Assembly: GCA_947624665.1 (NCBI GenBank)
Contig: CANQLK010000077.1
Coordinates: forward strand, 1 to 7,867
Origin: Candidatus Gastranaerophilales bacterium
GTDB taxonomy: Bacteria; Cyanobacteriota; Vampirovibrionia; Gastranaerophilales; Gastranaerophilaceae
Length of the DNA: 7,867 nt
Direction: 5' to 3'
How positions within the stretch are numbered: position 1 is the stretch's first letter; every line of letters starts with the position of its first letter. A program made the position numbers and the translations under genes. Positions 1 to 6,124 of this stretch are shown in pieces. The notes under the pieces were generated by a model, which was not told the DNA's origin, searched no databases, and worked only from the letters and a program-made list of their open reading frames with translations.

Positions 1-380
1 AGCGAGGTCGGAAGCGAGCACAAGGCGACAGCCGAAGGAGCGACAAGACCGAGCGTGAAGCAATTTCAAGACAGCGAAATTGCGGACGGACGAAGTTCGG
101 TAAGCGAGGTCGGAAGCGAGCACAAGGCGATAGCCGAAGGAGCGACAAGACCGAGCGTAAAGCAATTTCAAGACAGCGAAATTGCGGACGAACGAAGTTC
201 GGTAAGCGAGGTCGGAAGCGAGCACAAGGCGACAGCCGAAGGAGCGACGAGACCGAGCGTGAAGCAATTTCAAGACAGCGAAATTGCGGACGGACGAAGT
301 TCGGTAAGCGAGGTCGGAAGCGAGTACAAGGCGACAGCCGAAGGAGCGACAAGACCGAGCGTAAAGCAATTTCAAGACAG
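1..380. repeat. Tandem array of a 102-bp GC-rich repeat (3.7 copies, left end cut by window)
   Basis: Copies begin at 1, 103, 205 and 307; the last stops at 380, so the period is exactly 102 bp. Copies differ by only a few transitions (for example C/T near 131, G/A near 159 and 191, C/T near 325). One unit has 58 G+C of 102 (about 57%), against roughly 30% by eye in the flanking genes, and is about 69% purine on the + strand. Each full unit contains an 8-bp inverted repeat, GCAATTTC and GAAATTGC around AAGACAGC (60-83 in the first copy), so each could form a small stem. Four of the six frames stay open because 102 is a multiple of three and the unit is poor in stop codons. The substitutions do not favour synonymous sites in the + frame starting at base 1, so I read the array as non-coding. 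Function is unknown. Confidence 0.95.
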
Positions 381-411
381 AAGAATTTGCCTAACAGGCA
401 AATTCTTTTTT
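381..411 (+). terminator. Intrinsic terminator at the end of the repeat array
   Basis: AAGAATTTGCC (381-391) and GGCAAATTCTT (397-407) form a perfect 11-bp stem around the 5-nt loop TAACA. On the + strand a T tract runs to 411. It would end transcription coming rightward through the repeat array. It also sits directly after the stop codon of the leftward membrane-protein gene, but in that direction the stem is followed only by a weak pyrimidine stretch, so termination of the leftward operon is possible but less certain. Confidence 0.8.
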
Positions 412-1417
412 ATTGCTTTTTTATATCTTCTTTTAGTTCTTTCAAAGAAATATTGTTTTTTAACAGGAATATAGCGGCAATTACAGACGAAATAATCATA
501 ATACCCGCTTGATCGATAAATGAGATTGCAAGAGCGGCTTCTTTATTAACATCATATATAGCAAACGCCGAGATAACTGCCATTTGATAAGGCCCTATAA
601 AAATCGAGGTCGAAGGAACCATACATGCTAAGGCTATAAATCCTATCAAAAATAATGATACAGACCAATGTATATTATATCCGAACCCGTGAATTACTAT
701 ATAAAAATTTATGCATTCAAATATCCATATTCCAAAAGAAGCCAATATAACTTTTATTATTTCGACAGGTGAGTTTATAACCTCAAACCCGTGAAAAAAT
801 GAATTACACGTTTTGTTTGTAAACATTACAAATTTATTGATATAAAAAGCGAACGGAAAATTTTTTGTTTTATCTATAATAAAATTGCATATTTTCTCTG
901 TATTATTATACCTATACGTAATAACAACAAATAATATACCGACTACAATAATAAAACCCGCAAATGTGCAAAGATGAACCGCTATAGTATTTCTGTGGTA
1001 TATAAAAATTCCCAAAGCAAGTAAACAAAAAATACTAATGGTATCAAAAATTCGTTCGAGCATAACGGTGCCGAATACTTTAATTTTATTAATGTCATAT
1101 TGTTGCCCGACAAAAAAAGCTCTAAAGATATCACCTGCTCTTGCAGGCAGAAAAATATTCAAACAAGATGAGGTTAAACATAAAGGAACTATTTCTCTCA
1201 AACGCAGTTTAGCTGTTTTTGACATAAGAAAAGTAAATGTTAAGCCTCTGAATGACTGGGAAATTATTACTGACAGCATTAATAAAAAGAAATATTTTAT
1301 ATTAAAATCCTTCATTATGCTGATTAATTCTTTTAAATCCAGATTTACAAAAACGAAATACAGAAATAAAAATGTTATAAAAAGAAGAATTATTTTTTTC
1401 AGATATTTTTTTTTCAC
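410..1417 (-). CDS. Flippase-like / LPG synthase transmembrane-domain membrane protein
   Basis: The 335-residue protein is almost entirely hydrophobic, with about eight likely membrane segments (roughly 8-24, 42-60, 125-141, 150-168, 222-247, 251-268, 274-290, 302-319). It matches the UPF0104 / lysylphosphatidylglycerol synthase TM family by its signatures: N87 followed by LPARAGD (90-96) and R99, then ER (121-122) with D125, and near the C-terminus PSTS (268-271) with GPYQ (275-278). Members lie in the inner membrane and are linked to handling of lipids or lipid-linked glycans; the substrate here cannot be read. There is no soluble aminoacyl-transferase domain, so it is not a full MprF. The start is GTG (1415-1417) with a GGGAAG-like ribosome site six bases upstream. 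It follows the TPR gene by 13 nt, implying co-transcription. Family is likely; function is inferred only at family level. Confidence 0.85.
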   Translation of the reverse strand: MKKKYLKKIILLFITFLFLYFVFVNLDLKELISIMKDFNIKYFFLLMLSVIISQSFRGLTFTFLMSKTAKLRLREIVPLCLTSSCLNIFLPARAGDIFRAFFVGQQYDINKIKVFGTVMLERIFDTISIFCLLALGIFIYHRNTIAVHLCTFAGFIIVVGILFVVITYRYNNTEKICNFIIDKTKNFPFAFYINKFVMFTNKTCNSFFHGFEVINSPVEIIKVILASFGIWIFECINFYIVIHGFGYNIHWSVSLFLIGFIALACMVPSTSIFIGPYQMAVISAFAIYDVNKEAALAISFIDQAGIMIISSVIAAIFLLKNNISLKELKEDIKKQ

Positions 1418-1430
1418 ATTAACTTCCCGA

Positions 1431-2006
1431 TTAAACTATTTTCAGCTGCGAATGTCTGAGTCTTTCTTGAATATTTATTTTTTTGCTTAAAAGTTCATAA
1501 TTAATATTATAAAACAATTTAAGATTATTTTGATTAATTAAATTTTGGGAATGAACAAATATCTGATAAGCCTGTTTAAAATGTTTCAGATTAAATAGGG
1601 CATTAATTTTTATTTCGGTTATTTGGGCGGTTATTTCAAAATTCGAAGGTTTAAGATTTAAAAGAGCTTTATCGCAGAAGTATAGAGCTTTTTCGTAATT
1701 GTTTAACATATTATAGCAAGCTGCAGCACCGCCTAAGACTTTTGCATCGGGTTTAATTTTCGAAATACTCAAATACAAGTTTAGAGCTTTTTCTATTTTC
1801 CCTTTTATAAAGCATATATCAGCCAGAAGCAAAACGCTTTTTATGTGATTAGGAGTCAATTCAACGGCTTTTAAAAGTTTTTTGTATGCTTTATTTATTT
1901 TATTAAAATAATAGAAATCGTCCTCTGCTTCTCTAAAGAGTATTTCAGACCTTATATTTATAATTTTTTCTTTTGTATGATATATTTTTGCATTAAAATT
2001 TTGCAT
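1431..2006 (-). CDS. TPR-repeat protein
   Basis: This 191-residue protein has about four tetratricopeptide-type helical hairpins: residues 21-53, 55-87, 88-121 and 124-155. The second and third are clearest, with the pattern of small residues (LLADICF..G, GAAACYN) followed by EKAL and a closing Lys-Pro. There is no signal peptide from this start, so it is probably a cytosolic protein-interaction scaffold. I chose ATG at 2004-2006 because AGGG (2011-2014, minus strand) lies four bases upstream and a perfect TATAAT (2028-2033, minus strand) precedes it. The reading frame stays open to an ATG at 2120 (229 residues), but that start has no ribosome site and sits inside a hairpin, and the extra 38 residues carry no recognised domain. 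It is first in an operon with the flippase-like protein, suggesting a shared envelope-related role (inference). Confidence 0.75.
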   Translation of the reverse strand: MQNFNAKIYHTKEKIINIRSEILFREAEDDFYYFNKINKAYKKLLKAVELTPNHIKSVLLLADICFIKGKIEKALNLYLSISKIKPDAKVLGGAAACYNMLNNYEKALYFCDKALLNLKPSNFEITAQITEIKINALFNLKHFKQAYQIFVHSQNLINQNNLKLFYNINYELLSKKINIQERLRHSQLKIV

Positions 2007-2027
2007 AAAACCCTGTAAATTCAAGCT

Positions 2028-2033
2028 ATTATA
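2028..2033 (-). promoter_or_regulatory. Possible -10 box for the TPR/flippase operon
   Basis: The minus strand reads TATAAT here. No -35 element or TG extension is visible at a suitable distance. It would start RNA near 2021, giving a leader of about 15 nt before the ATG at 2006. A less perfect alternative is TTAACA (2179-2184) and TATGTA (2157-2162), 16 bases apart on the minus strand, which would suit the longer start at 2120. Confidence 0.35.
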
Positions 2034-2094
2034 TATAAATAATAGAATTTTGCCCCATATTATGGCTACAGAGAGCGAACGATAATTTTTTTTG

Positions 2095-2135
2095 AAATCA
2101 TGGAAAGCATGACAGCGCATGGGTTTTCATGATTT
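2095..2135. promoter_or_regulatory. Inverted repeat upstream of the TPR/flippase operon
   Basis: AAATCATGGAAA (2095-2106) and TTTTCATGATTT (2124-2135) pair over 12 positions with one mismatch, which becomes a G-U pair in + strand RNA and an A-C mismatch in minus strand RNA. The 17-nt loop contains two further CATG sequences. It could be an operator or an RNA stem in the operon leader. It covers the alternative ATG at 2120. Confidence 0.5.
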
Positions 2136-2213
2136 AAAGTTGTTTTTACAATTATTTACATAGAATGTCTGTTTAAGCTGTTAAACCGTAAAGTATTAAC
2201 GGGCATGGGTTTT
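2117..2213. repeat. 11-bp direct repeat GCATGGGTTTT (2117-2127 and 2203-2213)
   Basis: The same 11 bases occur twice, 86 bases apart, in the intergenic region between the leftward TPR operon and the rightward omega gene. The GC-rich core GCATGGG stands out in an AT-rich spacer. The rest of 2136-2260 shows no gene and no further clear element. Confidence 0.4.
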
Positions 2214-2264
2214 GGAAACATTACAAAAGTTTACATTATTTTATTTATAGTTTTTTAATTCGGC

Positions 2265-2293
2265 TTGATATTAAAAATTGTACATAGTATGAT
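2265..2293 (+). promoter_or_regulatory. Sigma-70-type promoter of the omega gene
   Basis: TTGATA (2265-2270) and TATGAT (2288-2293) are separated by 17 bases, the optimal spacing, and match the consensus -35 and -10 boxes well. Transcription would begin near 2300. A strong ribosome site, GGAGG (2313-2317), lies four bases before the ATG at 2322. Confidence 0.75.
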
Positions 2294-2321
2294 TTAACTA
2301 TCTGAGTACATTGGAGGTAAT

Positions 2322-2564
2322 ATGAACCAAATTATAAAAATAGCCTGGGAGCTTAACGAGAACACCGAAAACAGATATCAATTGGTATATGAGATTGCGG
2401 AACTTGCAAAAAAGCTTGTAGACGAAAACCAAATGAAAAAAGTAAGAGAAGATTACAGTTTTGACGAAGTACCGTTTGATACTTCAATAAAGAAAGAAAA
2501 TCCCGTTGAACATGCCATAATGGTAAAAGCATCAGAATATGATGATTCGGGATTAGTCGGATAA
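2322..2564 (+). CDS. rpoZ: DNA-directed RNA polymerase omega subunit (RpoZ-like)
   Basis: This 80-residue acidic protein resembles omega, the small subunit that aids assembly and stability of core RNA polymerase by holding the beta' subunit. Residues 17-32 (NRYQLVYEIAELAKKL) match the conserved helix that begins Asn-Arg-Tyr/Phe and ends in Ala-x-x-x-x-Leu/Arg. Residues 60-70 (NPVEHAIMVKA) match the Lys-Pro-Val-x-x-Ala-Ile helix, and the short Gly-Leu-Val-Gly end recalls the tail of cyanobacterial omega. The length fits the family. The middle (about 34-58) is acidic and poorly conserved. The gene stands alone, with its own near-consensus promoter, a strong ribosome site and a terminator 22 bases after the stop. 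Omega is short and diverged, so a search is needed to be certain; the alternative is a small unknown protein. Confidence 0.7.
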   Translation: MNQIIKIAWELNENTENRYQLVYEIAELAKKLVDENQMKKVREDYSFDEVPFDTSIKKENPVEHAIMVKASEYDDSGLVG

Positions 2565-2585
2565 AATATATAGAATTTTGATAAT

Positions 2586-2620
2586 AAAAAAAGCTCCTCA
2601 GATGAAAAGGAGCTTTTTTT
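2586..2620. terminator. Bidirectional terminator shared by rpoZ and rpsT
   Basis: Seven A, then GCTCCT (2593-2598), a nine-base loop, AGGAGC (2608-2613) and seven T form a 13-bp perfect stem. The symmetry gives a U tract in both directions. It lies 21 bases after the omega stop codon and 17 bases after the rpsT stop codon, so it can serve both converging genes. Confidence 0.92.
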
Positions 2621-2637
2621 AACCTAAAAAAATAAAA

Positions 2638-2910
2638 CTAAGCCATTAATTTGTTAATAGCTTTTGTAAGTCTTGATTTTTTTCTTGCAGCCGTATTTTT
2701 GTGTAAAATACCTTTAGAAACGGCTTTATCACAAAGTTTATAAGCTTCAGATATAGCTGAATTAATTGCTGCTTGGTCTTTTTCTTTGGCTTGAGCTAAA
2801 ACAACAGCTTTCTTAACGGCAGTTTTAATGGATGATTTAAAAGCTACGTTTCTTTCGTAGTTTCTTTGTGCCGTTAATATTCTTTTTTTAGCCGATTTTA
2901 TATTTGCCAT
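2638..2910 (-). CDS. rpsT: 30S ribosomal protein S20
   Basis: The 90-residue, strongly basic protein is S20, a primary 16S rRNA-binding protein of the small subunit that lies as a bundle of three long helices. The N-terminus MANIKSAKKRI is the family signature, with an R-N-x-x-x-x-S-x-x-K-T-x-x-K region at 16-34. The C-terminal KGILHKNTAARKKSRLTK (66-83) is the conserved rRNA-contact segment. Length is typical. The ATG has AGAAAGG (2920-2926, minus strand) about nine bases upstream. It is transcribed alone from its own promoter and ends at the terminator shared with the omega gene. S20 in Escherichia coli limits its own translation; the foldable leader here leaves room for similar control, which is inference. 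Confidence 0.98.
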   Translation of the reverse strand: MANIKSAKKRILTAQRNYERNVAFKSSIKTAVKKAVVLAQAKEKDQAAINSAISEAYKLCDKAVSKGILHKNTAARKKSRLTKAINKLMA

Positions 2911-2934
2911 ATTATTTTTCCTTTCTCATGCCGG

Positions 2935-2965
2935 TCGATAATGTAAACATTCCAATCTGCATCGA
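2935..2965 (-). promoter_or_regulatory. Foldable leader of rpsT
   Basis: In the minus strand RNA, UCGAU (2965-2961) can pair with AUCGA (2939-2935), and inside it AAUG (2951-2948) with CAUU (2943-2940), leaving a 4-nt loop and a nine-base bulge on the 5' side only. In DNA the inner part is a near-palindrome, AATGT-AA-ACATT (2940-2951). It lies between the likely transcription start near 2977 and the ribosome site. It may be a leader structure or an operator; neither is proven. Confidence 0.35.
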
Positions 2966-2983
2966 GGATTAGTGAGTAATCAT

Positions 2984-3011
2984 ATTATATTATTTAAAAT
3001 TATAAAGTAAA
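2984..3011 (-). promoter_or_regulatory. Promoter of rpsT
   Basis: On the minus strand, TTTACT (3011-3006) and TATAAT (2989-2984) are 16 bases apart. Transcription would begin near 2977, giving a leader of about 67 nt before the S20 start codon. The -10 box is perfect and the -35 box partial; nearby AT-rich repeats make the exact -10 uncertain. Confidence 0.6.
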
Positions 3012-3110
3012 GGAAATATTAATTTTTTTAAAATTTCTCAAAAAAAAGGCAAAAAAGAATATTTATTATGTTTTAATAATGCGGTAAACAATAAAAAAGA
3101 TAGTCGATTA

Positions 3111-4685
3111 ATGCATATACAAAGTAGTAAGGTAAATCCTGAAGGATATAAAAAAATCAGTAATAAGGGAATAAACGGCAGAGAAGTTCTAAGAACTCTG
3201 TCCAATCCCGATTCATTGGCTTCTACGGTTGTTTTGGAAACATTTGTAAGCGGCGGCAGAGGAATAAACGCATATAAAAGAGGCGGAAAGAATGAATTCA
3301 GGGAAAGGTTTACGGAAGATATAGTTTCTGCGGTATTTTGGATGAAAGGTGTTGATATTTTTAATAAAATCGGCGATTTCATCGGGAAAAAATTTCTCAA
3401 TATTACCAATACCGAATTTGATGTAGGAAAAGATGCACTAAGAACTCCATTTAAAAACTTGGAATCATCAATAGCAAAAACGGCTCAAAATTCGGCTGAG
3501 GCGCAAGCTATAACCAAAAAACTTGCTGTTTTTAAATTTACAAAAATAGCAGCTTCTGCCGTATTAGCAACGGGTTTTGTAGGTTTTGTACTGCCTAAAA
3601 TCAATCACGCTGTTACTGAAAGACTTATGGGCAGAAACAAAATGGAAAACAAATTAGATGACGGACTTAAAAAGAATCAAACAAAATATAATATTCTTGA
3701 AAAATATTCGTTTGAAGAATTTGAAAAGGAAATAAATTCCAAAAAAAGCACTTCATTTAAAGGATTATCACCCGAATTTTTGACGACATTCGCACATACT
3801 TTGGAAAACAACAGAGTAGCTAAAATGCTTACAACGGATGTCGGTATTTTAACAGGACGTGTTGCCACTGCCAGAAATAAAGATGAAGCAAGGGAATATG
3901 CATTTAGAGATTCCGCTTCTTCCTTCTTCTACTATGCAAGTACTCCTTTAATCTATAAAGGACTTCAAAAACTTACGGGTTTAGCGGGAATTACGAATGT
4001 TGATCCCGTTGCGGCAAAACAGGTTCATTCCGCTATGGTAAATTCGCTAAGAAATGTTGACGGTTCTTATATAGCTATGAAAGCCGAGGACTTTGCCGCA
4101 AAAACCATCGGTGTTATGGATGAACAAGGCAAAGAAATTCTTTCATCTTTGCCGTTTAATTCGGATGTAATTTCTTTAAAAGAGCTTGCAAAGCATATTA
4201 AAGACAAAAATTTGCTAAAGAAAGCCGCTAAAATGTCTAAATTACAGCCCATACAAAGCGGTATTGGCAGGGTGCTTACAAAACAACAGGTTCAAGATGT
4301 TTTGAAAAACGGTTCAATAAATTCGCCCGAATTTATGCAAAAAGTTTATAAAAGCAAATTTGGTGAAGCTCTAACGGATAGTTTCAGATTTATCCCGATG
4401 AAAAAAATTACCGCATTCAGAGATAATATTGAAGATTATGCTCAATCGATAATAAAAGAAGCAAATAAATCAAACGGCGGAATGGTTGATAAAAAGCTGC
4501 TTGATAGAATTAACAGAAAGAGCTTCGTAACTTCTTCGGGCTTTAGAGCTGTAGCAATAGGAATTTCTGCTATTGCATTGGGTTTTGTAATACCGAAACT
4601 TCAATATGCAATCACTGCAAAGATTACGGGAAGCAATGCCGCTCCGGGATTAAGAAATTATGAAGATGATGAGAAAAAAGCTTAA
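3111..4685 (+). CDS. Unknown protein with two diverged copies of one module and hydrophobic hairpin segments
   Basis: I do not recognise this 524-residue basic protein. It appears to be an internal duplication. Copy one: a Gly-Gly-Arg lead-in (48-51), an aromatic helix (about 67-92), and a hydrophobic segment (143-165) ending GFVLPK then A167, T169, G174 and N176. Copy two: Thr-Gly-Arg (248-250), an aromatic helix with FFYY (265-290), and a hydrophobic segment (477-498) ending GFVIPK with A500, T502, G507 and N509. Nine of 19 positions are identical between the two endings. The second copy carries a long insert (about 292-470) rich in Lys, Ala and Ser. There is no signal peptide. One or two membrane-touching helices per copy are plausible. 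The start is ATG (3111), but no convincing ribosome site or promoter precedes it; the next in-frame Met is residue 79, which would delete part of copy one. The tail is acidic/charged. Probably lineage-specific; no function is proposed. Confidence 0.85.
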   Translation: MHIQSSKVNPEGYKKISNKGINGREVLRTLSNPDSLASTVVLETFVSGGRGINAYKRGGKNEFRERFTEDIVSAVFWMKGVDIFNKIGDFIGKKFLNITNTEFDVGKDALRTPFKNLESSIAKTAQNSAEAQAITKKLAVFKFTKIAASAVLATGFVGFVLPKINHAVTERLMGRNKMENKLDDGLKKNQTKYNILEKYSFEEFEKEINSKKSTSFKGLSPEFLTTFAHTLENNRVAKMLTTDVGILTGRVATARNKDEAREYAFRDSASSFFYYASTPLIYKGLQKLTGLAGITNVDPVAAKQVHSAMVNSLRNVDGSYIAMKAEDFAAKTIGVMDEQGKEILSSLPFNSDVISLKELAKHIKDKNLLKKAAKMSKLQPIQSGIGRVLTKQQVQDVLKNGSINSPEFMQKVYKSKFGEALTDSFRFIPMKKITAFRDNIEDYAQSIIKEANKSNGGMVDKKLLDRINRKSFVTSSGFRAVAIGISAIALGFVIPKLQYAITAKITGSNAAPGLRNYEDDEKKA

Positions 4686-4686
4686 T

Positions 4687-5265
4687 TTATAAATTTTCTT
4701 CTATCCATTTTATCATCGGATTAAGCGCATTTGCTCTGTGAGATATTTGATTTTTAATTTCTTCATCCAGTTCTGCTATTGTTTTGTCATACTCGCTGAG
4801 AAGAAAAACAGGGTCATAACCGAAGCCGTTTTTCCCTTTCGGGCAATCATCAATATAGCCGAATATTTTACCTGTTTCTTTATGCAGAATATTGCCTTCG
4901 CCGTCAGTAAGCACCATAGTACATTCAAAATGAGCCGTTCTCCAATCATAAGGTACGGATTTCATTTCTTTTAATACTCTGTTTATTCTGGCTTCGGGAC
5001 TGTCGGCATATCTTGAAGAATAAATCCCGGGGGCTCCTTCAAGTGCATCTATACATAAACCCGAATCATCAGCCAAACAATATTGCCCCGTAATTTTTGA
5101 TGCGGCTTTAGCCTTTATTACGGCATTTTCTTCAAATGTCATTCCCGTTTCTTCGGGATTAAATTTTTCTTTTATAACTTCAAATTTTATATTCTTGCTC
5201 TTATTTATTGCATTTATTTCTTCTAATTTATGGGGGTTAGAAGTTGCAAGTATTATTTTTTTCAT
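4687..5265 (-). CDS. rdgB: RdgB/HAM1-family XTP/dITP pyrophosphatase
   Basis: This 192-residue cytosolic enzyme hydrolyses non-canonical purine triphosphates (dITP, XTP, ITP) to monophosphates and pyrophosphate, keeping deaminated bases out of DNA and RNA. The family motifs are all present: SNPHKLEEI at 9-17 (N10 and K13 bind the phosphates), EENA at 45-48, the DDSGL metal/catalytic stretch at 66-70, GAPGIYSSRYA at 77-87, GFGYDPVF at 147-154 for base recognition, and SHRANA at 175-180. Length is usual for the family. It lies 3 nt downstream of uppS in the same direction, with GGA of the ribosome site overlapping the uppS end, so the two are surely co-transcribed. Its stop codon is one base from that of the rightward 524-residue gene, with no terminator seen. 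Confidence 0.97.
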   Translation of the reverse strand: MKKIILATSNPHKLEEINAINKSKNIKFEVIKEKFNPEETGMTFEENAVIKAKAASKITGQYCLADDSGLCIDALEGAPGIYSSRYADSPEARINRVLKEMKSVPYDWRTAHFECTMVLTDGEGNILHKETGKIFGYIDDCPKGKNGFGYDPVFLLSEYDKTIAELDEEIKNQISHRANALNPMIKWIEENL

Positions 5266-5268
5266 AAA

Positions 5269-6012
5269 TTATTTTCCAAATCTTCTCTGTCTGTTATTAA
5301 ATTCCATAATTGCCTGCGCCAAATAATTATCATTAAAATCAGGCCAAAATGTATTTGTAACATAGATTTCCGAATAAGCGCACTGCCAAAGCAGATAATT
5401 GCTTATTCTTTTTTCTCCGCCCGTTCTTATTAATAAATCAGGGTCAGGGATTTTTGCTGTATATAAATTATCTGCCACCGTTTGTTCATTGATTTCATTT
5501 ACATCCATAATTCCGTCTTTAACTTTTTGAGCAATAGTTTTCAGTGCATGGGTAATTTCCATTCTTGCTCCGTAATTAAAAGCTATTTGCAAGTTTAAAG
5601 AAGAACCTTTTTCTGTTTCTTTTTCACCATATTCAAGTATTTTAACCAACTCGGGCTTTAATCGTGTTCTATCTCCAATAAAAGTTAATTTAATATCATT
5701 TTCAATGAATACGGGAACTTCGGATTTTATTGTTTTAGCAAGAAGTTCCATTAAAAATGATACTTCTTCATTATCCCTGTTCCAATTTTCAGTAGAAAAA
5801 GCATAAACTGTAAGATATTTAATTCCGAATTTTGTACATGCTTTAGTAATAGTTCTTAAAGCATCAACACCTTTTTTATGCCCCGCAGCCGACGGCAGAA
5901 ATTTACTCTTTGCCCAGCGTCTGTTGCCGTCCATTATTATTGCCACATGTTTTAAATTCGTTTCGGCAACTATGTTTTTTATTAAATTTTCTTTTTCTAA
6001 AATTTCTACCAT
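5269..6012 (-). CDS. uppS: Isoprenyl transferase (undecaprenyl diphosphate synthase)
   Basis: This 247-residue cis-prenyltransferase adds isopentenyl units to farnesyl diphosphate to make undecaprenyl diphosphate, the carrier for peptidoglycan and other envelope glycans, at the cytoplasmic face of the membrane. All key motifs are visible: MDGNRRWAK at 27-35 with catalytic D28, GHKKG at 44-48, the FSTENW block at 72-77 with N76, NYGAR at 146-150, and DPDLLIRTGGEKRISN at 190-205 with R196, R202 and S204, followed by E215 and FWPDF at 222-226. Residues equivalent to the E. coli active site occur two positions later here. Length is typical. The ATG (6010-6012) is preceded by only a weak GAG ribosome site. 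It leads an operon with rdgB; the usual partner cdsA is not adjacent here. Confidence 0.97.
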   Translation of the reverse strand: MVEILEKENLIKNIVAETNLKHVAIIMDGNRRWAKSKFLPSAAGHKKGVDALRTITKACTKFGIKYLTVYAFSTENWNRDNEEVSFLMELLAKTIKSEVPVFIENDIKLTFIGDRTRLKPELVKILEYGEKETEKGSSLNLQIAFNYGARMEITHALKTIAQKVKDGIMDVNEINEQTVADNLYTAKIPDPDLLIRTGGEKRISNYLLWQCAYSEIYVTNTFWPDFNDNYLAQAIMEFNNRQRRFGK

Positions 6013-6030
6013 ATAACACTCTTTTTGCTA

Positions 6031-6059
6031 ATTATAAAATAAATATTATAACAATTAAA
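6031..6059 (-). promoter_or_regulatory. Possible promoter of uppS-rdgB
   Basis: The minus strand has TATAAT (6036-6031), with a weak TTTAAT (6059-6054) 17 bases upstream. A second TATAAT occurs at 6050-6045. The transcription start would be near 6024, about 12 bases before the start codon of uppS. The spacer is very AT-rich, so chance matches are likely. Confidence 0.35.
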
Positions 6060-6097
6060 TTTTATATGGCGAATTGTAAATTCTATATTCACGATTT

Positions 6098-6106
6098 TGT
6101 TATAAT
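6098..6106 (+). promoter_or_regulatory. Extended -10 promoter of the WG-repeat protein gene
   Basis: TGTTATAAT (6098-6106) is a perfect TGnTATAAT extended -10 element; no good -35 is present at the proper spacing. RNA would begin near 6113, directly before the ribosome site AGAGG (6114-6118), leaving a leader of only about 12 nt. It is divergent from uppS. Confidence 0.6.
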
Positions 6107-6124
6107 ATTTTTTAGAGGTTAACA

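Noticed and set aside
1..380. CRISPR array
   Set aside because: The whole 102-bp unit repeats with no unique spacers, so it is a simple tandem repeat.
55..474. 139-residue open frame across the repeat array
   Set aside because: It uses a GTG within the repeat without a ribosome site, reads through a terminator hairpin, and ends inside the opposite gene. Four frames are open across the array, so openness is not evidence of coding.
1038..1490. 150-residue open frame on the + strand
   Set aside because: It lies opposite the conserved flippase-like gene and the end of the TPR gene, has no family features, and is a shadow frame.
2007..2120. N-terminal extension of the TPR protein to the ATG at 2120
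   Set aside because: No ribosome site at 2120, no recognised domain in the extra 38 residues, and a better supported start at 2006; kept only as an alternative.
3063..3079. TTATTA-TGTTT-TAATAA stem before the 524-residue gene
   Set aside because: Only six A-T pairs in an AT-rich spacer; expected by chance and too weak for a terminator or operator call.
3038..3409. 123-residue open frame on the minus strand
   Set aside because: It overlaps the 5' part of the 524-residue gene, shows no recognisable motif, and looks like the antisense of a Lys/Gly-rich coding region.
4738..6122. Several short + strand open frames opposite rdgB and uppS
   Set aside because: Both opposing genes carry complete family motifs; these frames lack ribosome sites and homology features.
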